A DNA stretch of 5,108 nt from positions 1 through 5,108 of the forward strand of contig JAHJSX010000148.1 of the NCBI GenBank assembly GCA_018830205.1, in the 5' to 3' direction. The notes beneath the pieces were generated by a model that worked only from the letters and a program-made list of their open reading frames with translations, had not been told where the DNA came from and ran no database searches. The position numbers and the translations under genes were made by a program. Positions 1 to 5,108 of this stretch are shown piece after piece. How positions within the stretch are numbered: the stretch's first letter is position 1; each line of letters opens with the position of its first letter. Source of the DNA: an archaeon (lineage in GTDB: Archaea > Hydrothermarchaeota > Hydrothermarchaeia > Hydrothermarchaeales > Hydrothermarchaeaceae).

Positions 1-474
1 AAGATACTCGTCACCGGTCCGTACAACGCAGGGAAATCCGCTGTGGTGCATGCCTTATCAACTAAAGGGGCGGCTGTCGATAGACTTGGGACAACCGTTG
101 CGCTGGACCAGGGCAATATCGATCACAAAGATTTCTCTGTGGACATCTTGGGTACGCCAGGTCAGGAGAGGTTTGACCCGCTACTAAAAATGCTTGGAGA
201 GGAGGCGATGGGTCTTTTCTTGGTCGTAGATTCAACCAAGCCCGAGGAGCTTCATAGGGCAAAGACAATGCTGGAGGTGACACTAGCACATGGCCTGCCT
301 TTTATCGTCCTTGCAAATAAGCAGGATTTGCCTGACGCACTTTCCCCTGAGGAGATTAGAGAGCGAATGAAAATCGGGAAGGAGGTAAAGATTCTTCCCA
401 CGGTTGCAACCCAGGAGAAGGGCGTGATAGAGGCATTTGAGACATTGATTGACATGGTAACAAGCACTGAATAA
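1..474 (+). CDS. Arf-like small GTPase (5' end outside window)
   Basis: The frame is open from base 1 and ends at TAA 472-474, giving 157 visible residues. All GTPase motifs can be read, numbered from the first visible residue. The P-loop GPYNAGKS is at 6-13, the switch I threonine lies in GTT at 30-32, and DxxG with switch II (DILGTPGQERF) is at 48-58, including the Gln equivalent to Ras Gln61. NKQD is at 106-109, and VATQ at 135-138 sits where the G5 loop belongs. The FGTPGQERF-type switch and NKQDLPDA resemble Arf/SRP-receptor-beta-like GTPases that are common in archaea, usually annotated only as predicted GTP-binding proteins. The GTG at 43 cannot be the start because the P-loop lies upstream of it; since the P-loop is normally near the N terminus, probably only a few codons are missing. 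It should bind and hydrolyse GTP as a cytosolic switch. Its effector is unknown. No transmembrane segment or lipidation motif is visible. Confidence 0.9.
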   Translation, partial: KILVTGPYNAGKSAVVHALSTKGAAVDRLGTTVALDQGNIDHKDFSVDILGTPGQERFDPLLKMLGEEAMGLFLVVDSTKPEELHRAKTMLEVTLAHGLPFIVLANKQDLPDALSPEEIRERMKIGKEVKILPTVATQEKGVIEAFETLIDMVTSTE

Positions 475-524
475 ATGCCAGCAGAGGGAGGAAATTAGGG
501 AACTTAACTAGAAACTTGACAATG

Positions 525-532
525 TTTATAAA
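525..532 (+). promoter_or_regulatory. Archaeal TATA box for the KaiC-like gene
   Basis: TTTATAAA matches the archaeal TATA (box A) consensus. Its centre is about 27 bases upstream of the ATG at 556, so transcription at the usual archaeal spacing would begin at or within a few bases of the start codon. An upstream BRE is not clear; the preceding bases are GAAACTTGACAATG. The box lies in the 81-bp gap after the GTPase stop, which implies that the ATPase gene has its own promoter rather than depending only on read-through. Confidence 0.75.
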
Positions 533-555
533 GAATAAAAAGACATTGTGATTAT

Positions 556-1440
556 ATGATAGACATCTTTAAGAGGCTGCTCAAAAAAGAATCAGAAGAA
601 GCAGTTGTGACATCCGACGCCGAGGCCGAAAAGGACATAGAAGAACCAGGGACACATGACCACCAGCCAGACACTGAGCCACCTAAAGAAGCACAAGAAA
701 AAGGAGAACCCGAAGGCGAGTGGGTAAAAACAGGAATAGAGGGTTTTGATAGCTTATTAGAAAGAGGAATCCCAAGAGGGGCGGCAATCTTGATAGCAGG
801 CGGTCCGGGCAGCGGAAAGACCATTTTTTGTTTGCAAACATTGAACTATGCAGCTACACATGGAGAAAAATGCCTTTACATGACGTTTGAGGAAGGCGAG
901 GAGAAACTAAGAAAACACATGCACGATTTTGGATGGAATCCAGAGGAGCTTGAAAAAAAAGGCTTGTTAGTTATCAAGCGGTTTGACCCCTTTGATGTTA
1001 CTATATCAGTCGAAGCGATGTTAGAAAAAGCAAGAGGGGAACTATCAATAGAGATTACCCCCGTATTAATTCCAGACGACTTTAAACCCGATAGGGTTGT
1101 CGTGGATTCTTTATCTGCCATTGCCGCAGGTTTCATTGGAAGCGAAAGAAGCTACAGGATATATATAGAGCAGCTATTTAGATATTTTGAAAGAATGGGG
1201 GCCACATCCTTTTTGATAACAGAAATAGGTTCGACCCCCTCCACAATATCTAAATCAGGGGTTGAGGAGTTTCTAGCAGACGGCGTGGTAGTATTATACA
1301 ATGTAAGGGACGGAAACATAAGGCAAAATACAATAGAGGTGTTAAAGCTCAGGGGTACAGGATTCGAGAAGAAGATAGTTCCAATGGGAATAATAGCCGG
1401 ACAGGGAATTGTTGTATACCCTGAGCAAGAGATATTTTAA
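556..1440 (+). CDS. Single-domain KaiC-like RecA-fold ATPase with acidic N-terminal extension
   Basis: This 294-residue protein has one KaiC/RadA-type domain. Residues 1-55 are an extension: a short amphipathic stretch (MIDIFKRLLKK) followed by a Glu/Pro/Asp-rich, probably disordered segment. The ATPase core starts at WVKTGIEGFDSLL (56-68), the usual KaiC-domain opening. Walker A GGPGSGKT is at 82-89, the catalytic glutamate pair is in FEEGEE at 111-116, and Walker B VVVDSLSA at 181-188 has Asp184. The KaiC-typical GVEEFLADGVVVL (235-247) and KLRGTGF (264-270) follow. All residues needed for ATP binding and hydrolysis appear intact. Cyanobacterial KaiC has two such domains; this is the one-domain form common in archaea, where members act as ATPase or signalling modules and ArlH is a relative in the archaellum motor. 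There is no archaellum gene nearby, so ArlH is not called. The start is firm: an in-frame TAA lies at 529-531 and ATG 556 is the first possible start after it. No Shine-Dalgarno is visible, consistent with a leaderless mRNA. The gene ends tail to tail with a minus-strand gene. Confidence 0.88.
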   Translation: MIDIFKRLLKKESEEAVVTSDAEAEKDIEEPGTHDHQPDTEPPKEAQEKGEPEGEWVKTGIEGFDSLLERGIPRGAAILIAGGPGSGKTIFCLQTLNYAATHGEKCLYMTFEEGEEKLRKHMHDFGWNPEELEKKGLLVIKRFDPFDVTISVEAMLEKARGELSIEITPVLIPDDFKPDRVVVDSLSAIAAGFIGSERSYRIYIEQLFRYFERMGATSFLITEIGSTPSTISKSGVEEFLADGVVVLYNVRDGNIRQNTIEVLKLRGTGFEKKIVPMGIIAGQGIVVYPEQEIF

Positions 1441-2231
1441 TCTATTTTTTCTCCTAACTTTGCCTGCAATATTGGCATGGTCTCCTTAATTTCCAGCACC
1501 CTTTCCCTGTATTTTTTTATCCTTGCATCATAGGTTTCTCGAAGGATGGCCCTTTTTTGAAAATAGTCAGTCTGGGTTTTCTTTATTAGATTCGCCATGA
1601 CCGCCTTTTCCAGTTCCAGGTCCTTTAACCTGCGCCTGGTTCTTATAATTCTAATTCTATGATGGGATACCAGTCCGACGAAAACGAGTGCAGCAGCAGT
1701 GATTAATATCTGCTGCCGATGCCTGTTGATGTAAGAGACCGTGTTGTCCCTTGCAGCATTGTATCGGGCATTTAGCAGAGTATATTCTGCTTCAACACGG
1801 TTCAAATGCCCGTTTGCCTGAAATATCAACTCTTCTGCCCGGTCATAGTCTTCATTTTGAAAGGAAGAAGAAGCCGCATCAAAAAGTGTCTCGGCCTCTG
1901 CGACATCTAAACCTCTTCTATCAATCTCTTCTATTTTCAACTCAAGCGCCCTGAGGGAGTCTATTATCTTATATGCATGCTGTTTACTTTTGTCTATCTC
2001 ATCTGTTTTTTCTAGGACCCGAGCATACTCTTTACTTTGCAAAGCGGCCTGCGCTTCAATCAACACATCGCTGACATAGGCCACCCCTAATCCCAGCTCC
2101 TGCATTTCCTGGACATCTTTTTCAGCTTGTGATATGGCATTTGAGGCGTCTTCTGCTGTTTGGGTTTCCTGTGCCCATAATAATGGGAAGAAGATAGACA
2201 GCACAACCAGCATAACCAAATATTTTTTCAT
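1437..2231 (-). CDS. Secreted-then-anchored membrane protein: helical TPR-like ectodomain, one TM helix, cytoplasmic coiled coil
   Basis: This 264-residue protein belongs to no family I can name. Residues 1-20 form a signal peptide: MKK, a hydrophobic core, then a likely cut after LLWA before QE. Residues 36-140 are helical, with two TPR-like turns spaced 60 residues apart (KEY at 67-69, EDY at 127-129). A hydrophobic segment at about 174-189 is followed by HHRIRIIRTRRR, so by the positive-inside rule the C terminus is cytoplasmic. Residues 200-264 are charged coiled coil and include the signature beginning YFQKRAILRETY at 223. Residues 36-140 and 211-263 align with the C-terminal half of the large upstream protein, so the two are paralogs. 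The ectodomain has no N-glycosylation sequon, unlike its partner. The gene starts 18 bp after the upstream stop with AGGGG placed 8 bases before ATG, so the two are very likely co-transcribed. An in-frame TGA two codons before ATG fixes the start. A structural or sensor-adaptor role is inference. Confidence 0.85.
   Translation of the reverse strand: MKKYLVMLVVLSIFFPLLWAQETQTAEDASNAISQAEKDVQEMQELGLGVAYVSDVLIEAQAALQSKEYARVLEKTDEIDKSKQHAYKIIDSLRALELKIEEIDRRGLDVAEAETLFDAASSSFQNEDYDRAEELIFQANGHLNRVEAEYTLLNARYNAARDNTVSYINRHRQQILITAAALVFVGLVSHHRIRIIRTRRRLKDLELEKAVMANLIKKTQTDYFQKRAILRETYDARIKKYRERVLEIKETMPILQAKLGEKID
1441..1454 (+). terminator. Possible T-tract terminator after the KaiC-like gene
   Basis: Directly after the TAA at 1438-1440 the plus strand reads TCTATTTTTTCTCC, with six Ts at 1445-1450. 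Archaeal RNA polymerase can terminate at U-rich tracts without a hairpin. The tract lies inside the 3' end of the convergent gene, where its complement encodes Lys/Ile codons, so it could be coding composition alone. No stem-loop was found in front of it. Confidence 0.3.
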
Positions 2232-2239
2232 TCTTCAAA

Positions 2240-2244
2240 CCCCT
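2240..2244 (-). promoter_or_regulatory. Shine-Dalgarno-like site for the small membrane protein
   Basis: On the minus strand AGGGG ends 8 bases before ATG 2231. It lies in the 18-bp gap after the upstream TGA (2252-2250). It supports translation as an internal cistron of a polycistronic mRNA, in contrast to the KaiC-like gene, which has no such site. The match to the archaeal anti-SD is partial. Confidence 0.5.
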
Positions 2245-2249
2245 GCGAT

Positions 2250-5108
2250 TCAGCGTTTTGCCCTCTCAATCTTTGCTTCAAGCATTGCCATATCTCCTTC
2301 AATCTCTGCCTTTATCAGCCTGTACTGTTCCATGCTCTTTTGATACAGGGAGGGGCTCATGCTCCTGTCCTTGAAATAGCTGTGCTTGACTTTTTTTATC
2401 AATGCGGCAATGTTTTCATTCTCCCTTTTTAAGTTCTCAAGTTCATCGGAAATGTTCACCATTCCCACCCTCCTGGCCCTCAATTTTTCTCTTGTGCCCT
2501 GTATATCTGCCAACCCTTCCTCATATTTGTCCATTGTATCCCTAAATTCTTTCTGGCTCATTGATTTTTCCCTATAATATCTTTTTTGAGCCTCATTTAC
2601 CAATTCCATGATGTTTGTTTCCTCTAGATACAGGCTCTCAAGTTTTTTGGCTATCATTTTCACTGTAATCATTTGGTAGGCCACAAAACCGGCAACAGAG
2701 GTGGAGACAATGCCAAGCGATATGGCCCACCAGTAATCCAAAATTATTTTGGTTAAGTTTATTTTACCTTTGGTTTCCAGTGAATACACAAGCTGCGCAT
2801 CTTTAATTCTCTGCTGTGCTGTTTCGTAATCCCCTCTTTCAAATGCAGCCAGTGCCAGATTAAAAACATCCTTGGTTTCTATGACCTTTAAGCCTCTCTC
2901 CACCTCTGCGTGTCTTATCTTTACTCTTAAATCTTCGATTAAATCGTATGCAGTAAAAGCGGCCTGTTTTAGGTCTGCTATTTGTTCACCCAGTTCCTTG
3001 GTTTTTTCGTAATCCCCCTGTTCCAGTGCCTTTTTTGCATTGTCTAAGAGTTTTAAGGTTCGATTTGCAGGTAATCCTGCGTTTTGCATCTCCTCCTGGT
3101 CTTTTTCGGCCCGAGTCAAAAAAGCAATAGCATCTTCTCTGCTGATTTCATGAATAATTAAGGCGACGGTCCCACTTTCAATTATTCCTATGGAGATATT
3201 TTCATAAGAGGTCACGTTGCCGCTGGTTTTGGAAATCGCTTTCGGGTAATTGCGATATGACGCATTGGCGGCAACAGTGAAGTCCAGGGGATGGGTCCCC
3301 TTTTCCATATAAATAGGGGCAGCTACGAAGACCTCAAAGTTTCCAGTTTTATTGTATTCAATTCTTGGGGCTTTTTTTGGGAGGAGTTTTATGTGTTGTG
3401 GCGAGTAACCCTCTACACTCAGAGTTACATTTTCCAGGGTGGAATTTGGACAGGGGTTGGTAACTTTTATAACGAACGTACCATTTGAGCCTCTAACCAA
3501 CTCAAAGGTCTCTGGAGATTGGAGTAGCAATTCTCTCTCTTTTGGGGCAGCGCCGCAGGCAGGGGGAGCAACTTCTATAATTACATCACCGGCTTTGGCT
3601 TTTCCTTCGCCTCCGCCCCCTGTAGAAGGCGGTCCACTTTCCGTGTTAAGCGATAAAGATTCTGACCCCGTGTTATTATAATAATCTGTTGCGTTGACGA
3701 TTATGTTGAATGCCGTGGCATAAGAACTTGGAGAATAGCAGCCACCAAGCAGATAAAAAACGTCTGTATAGGGGACAAGGGTTTCAGCAAAAGCAAGATT
3801 AAAGGCATTCTGAGCATAGCTTTCATTTAGACAAGTAAGAGTTGCGTTGGTCCCGTCATCCGTTGTGTACACATCACCTCTAACATTATAAATCTTAACA
3901 AAAACCAAACCCAAAGAGGCGCCCCTGCTGTGGGTTCCAGGTTCTGGTTGTATAAAAGTCAAATTCAACTCGTCGCTTACATTGAACGCCCATGTATCGT
4001 TTCCCCTGTTGCCTGACTTTGATACGTTTGCAAACAGGGTGTAGTTGCCAGCCGGGTCGGACGCGTTTATAAGATACGCGTAGGAGATGTTTGTACCGTT
4101 GTAAACGGTTGTTTCGTTCTGGCTGTATTTTGTCAGGTTGACGGTCCAGTTCAAATCCTCTACAAGATTGCCGTTGACATCCCAGACCTGTATGGTCACT
4201 CCTTCCCCCCTATTATATGCAGAATAATTAGGGGTCAGGTTCAATGTATACGTATCATTGACCGTGAAGTTCTTGCTTTCCTGTCCAATGGTTTCATTGT
4301 AAGCAATATCCCTGGCCGAGATTCTAATGGTATAATTGCCTGTCTGGTTCAGAACGAGATTTTCAGGATTTCCTTCAAATGTAAATCTCCAGGTACCATT
4401 TGTTCTGCTTCCAGAAAACAGGCTCATGGTCCCGTTGAAACTGGAGTTGTCTGGATATGTTATGTTTGCCTTTGCGGACCTGACATCGTAGTTGTCTGTA
4501 ATATTTGCAAGGACCGAAAAAGAGGTCCTGAGATTTGTTTTGTTTGTCTTGCTTCCTTCATACTCAAACCAAAAAGCGGTAATATTCGGAGCTTCAATAT
4601 CGTTTGATATACCCTCCACTTCCCAGGTAGAAGAATTATAACCCCCCTCTCCTGTAGTAGCGTTCACAAAGACTGTTGTGTTTGTTTCACCAACCCCTGT
4701 TCCATTTACCGTCCAATTAACAGTTTTACTCTCCCCGCTAAGTATCTCTGAGATATTCTTTGTCCAGTTCTCACTGGCGGTTTTATTTAAGACGGCCTTG
4801 TTTGAGATAGTGAGGTTGAGTGTCAGGTTCCTGAGGTCGCCGTTATAGGCAGTAATGTTGGCAGTATAGGTTTCCGTGTTATTTCTAATAATTGCTGAAA
4901 ACATGTCGATGGATATGAGCGTCTGCCCAAAATTCACGGAGAAAGTCCCATTGTTTCTTGTGATATTCTCGGTATGGGCGCTTGTATTGACGTTATAGGT
5001 TCCAGACAGATTCGTGTTGGTGTAGTTGTGTTCATAGACGTAACATTTATCCACCCTTTCCTCTACTGTTATCGCCCTAAATTCATAGAGTACCAGGCCC
5101 CCTGTGGA
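2250..5108 (-). CDS. Giant sequon-rich type I surface glycoprotein with Ig-like domains, helical stalk, TM helix and repeated cytoplasmic coiled coil (N terminus outside window)
   Basis: The frame is open to the right edge, giving 952 visible residues. The GTG at 5054 is not a credible start because coding continues for 18 more codons. Numbering from that GTG as residue 1: residues 1-150 and 155-265 look like Ig/CARDB-type beta domains, the second with ITDNYDV and TGNYTIRISARD. Residues 266-360 and 361-470 are two more beta domains, each opening with an RG-x(1-5)-V pattern. A Pro/Gly linker (PSTGGGGEG) is at 476-484, and a further beta domain spans about 489-625. A helical module with two TPR-like turns is at 649-754 (GDY at 680 and 741), a TM helix at about 774-795, and a cytoplasmic coiled coil at 797-934 with two copies of a 19-residue signature. 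About 54 N-x-S/T sequons lie before the TM helix and one after it, which fixes topology: N-terminal part outside, C-terminal part in the cytosol. Cysteines 408/439 and 500/535 could form disulfides. A signal peptide is expected upstream. It looks like an archaeal S-layer-associated or adhesin/receptor protein; the family is not recognised. Confidence 0.85.
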   Translation of the reverse strand, partial: STGGLVLYEFRAITVEERVDKCYVYEHNYTNTNLSGTYNVNTSAHTENITRNNGTFSVNFGQTLISIDMFSAIIRNNTETYTANITAYNGDLRNLTLNLTISNKAVLNKTASENWTKNISEILSGESKTVNWTVNGTGVGETNTTVFVNATTGEGGYNSSTWEVEGISNDIEAPNITAFWFEYEGSKTNKTNLRTSFSVLANITDNYDVRSAKANITYPDNSSFNGTMSLFSGSRTNGTWRFTFEGNPENLVLNQTGNYTIRISARDIAYNETIGQESKNFTVNDTYTLNLTPNYSAYNRGEGVTIQVWDVNGNLVEDLNWTVNLTKYSQNETTVYNGTNISYAYLINASDPAGNYTLFANVSKSGNRGNDTWAFNVSDELNLTFIQPEPGTHSRGASLGLVFVKIYNVRGDVYTTDDGTNATLTCLNESYAQNAFNLAFAETLVPYTDVFYLLGGCYSPSSYATAFNIIVNATDYYNNTGSESLSLNTESGPPSTGGGGEGKAKAGDVIIEVAPPACGAAPKERELLLQSPETFELVRGSNGTFVIKVTNPCPNSTLENVTLSVEGYSPQHIKLLPKKAPRIEYNKTGNFEVFVAAPIYMEKGTHPLDFTVAANASYRNYPKAISKTSGNVTSYENISIGIIESGTVALIIHEISREDAIAFLTRAEKDQEEMQNAGLPANRTLKLLDNAKKALEQGDYEKTKELGEQIADLKQAAFTAYDLIEDLRVKIRHAEVERGLKVIETKDVFNLALAAFERGDYETAQQRIKDAQLVYSLETKGKINLTKIILDYWWAISLGIVSTSVAGFVAYQMITVKMIAKKLESLYLEETNIMELVNEAQKRYYREKSMSQKEFRDTMDKYEEGLADIQGTREKLRARRVGMVNISDELENLKRENENIAALIKKVKHSYFKDRSMSPSLYQKSMEQYRLIKAEIEGDMAMLEAKIERAKR
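2262..2618 (-). repeat. Two protein-level copies of a cytoplasmic coiled-coil motif within the large glycoprotein
   Basis: Copy 1 (2472-2618) and copy 2 (2262-2417) each encode about 50 residues with the pattern Y-[YF]-x2-[KR]-S-M-S-x3-[FY]-x3-M-x2-Y, aligned without gaps. The signature tyrosines are 67 residues apart. A third, more diverged copy lies in the small membrane protein at 1443-1601. DNA identity between copies is not obvious, so this is an old duplication rather than a recent tandem repeat. Confidence 0.75.

Noticed and set aside
62..289. Opposite-strand frame over the GTPase, and similar frames at 252-467, 552-824 and 876-1136
   Set aside because: They lie entirely or almost entirely antisense to well-supported genes, with no recognisable domain, promoter or SD.
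43..474. GTPase gene starting at GTG 43
   Set aside because: The P-loop GPYNAGKS is encoded at 16-39, upstream of that codon, and the frame is open to base 1, so the gene is cut by the window edge.
475..498. Seven-codon mini-ORF (MPAEGGN) right after the GTPase stop, with a purine-rich GGGAGG at 486-491
   Set aside because: It is too short to support, and the GGGAGG has no suitably spaced start codon after it. It is probably chance.
556..1440. Archaellum protein ArlH (FlaH) or circadian KaiC
   Set aside because: There is a single domain where KaiC has two, no KaiA/KaiB, and no archaellum genes in view. Only the general KaiC-like family call is supported.
2262..2618. SHOCT domain call for the cytoplasmic motif
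   Set aside because: Only the short I-S-x-x-x-Y turn is similar. The motif sits within a longer coiled coil and the characteristic SHOCT leucine/glycine pattern is not clear.
1751..3681. Plus-strand frames at 1751-1954, 2134-2343, 2386-2577, 3291-3488 and 3439-3681
   Set aside because: They are shadows of the two minus-strand membrane protein genes and show no domain or start signal.
2250..5054. Large glycoprotein starting at GTG 5054
   Set aside because: The frame stays open for 18 more codons to the window edge, the upstream residues read as ordinary protein, and no signal peptide follows the GTG.
1..5108. CRISPR, tRNA, rRNA, insertion sequences
   Set aside because: No regularly spaced direct repeats, cloverleaf, rRNA-like segments, transposase motifs or terminal inverted repeats were seen on either strand.

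Overview
The window reads as archaeal DNA. The signs are a canonical archaeal TATA box placed for leaderless transcription, an Arf-like small GTPase and a single-domain KaiC-type ATPase of archaeal style, frequent AGA/AGG and ATA codons, and a large surface protein saturated with N-glycosylation sequons. The sequence does not settle which archaeal lineage it comes from.

Layout. Positions 1-474 (+) hold the 3' part of a small Arf-like GTPase gene whose start lies off the left edge. An 81-bp gap (475-555) carries the promoter of the next gene. Positions 556-1440 (+) encode a single-domain KaiC/RecA-fold ATPase with an acidic N-terminal extension. This gene meets a minus-strand gene tail to tail, and both TAA stops lie in the same TTAA at 1437-1440. 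The minus strand carries two genes transcribed leftwards. The upstream one (2250 to beyond 5108) encodes a very large type I membrane glycoprotein, with its N terminus missing from the window. The downstream one (1437-2231) encodes a 264-residue signal-peptide-bearing membrane protein and starts 18 bp after the first gene's stop. These two probably form one operon that enters from the right edge.

How the genes relate. The two membrane proteins are paralogs over their C-terminal halves. Each has an extracytoplasmic helical module of about 105 residues with two TPR-like turns, then a transmembrane helix, then a cytoplasmic coiled coil. That coiled coil carries a 19-residue ungapped signature, present once in the small protein and twice in the large one. 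The large protein adds several sequon-rich, Ig-like beta domains outside; the small one is essentially the stripped-down stalk, membrane and tail unit. The facing strand encodes two cytosolic nucleotide-binding proteins, a GTPase and a KaiC-like ATPase, the latter with a possible membrane-touching N-terminal helix. A plausible but unproven reading is a surface sensing or adhesion complex whose cytoplasmic tails work with nucleotide switches. Only neighbourhood supports that link.

No tRNA, rRNA, CRISPR array, insertion sequence or nucleotide-level repeat was seen. The only non-coding stretches are 475-555 and 2232-2249.
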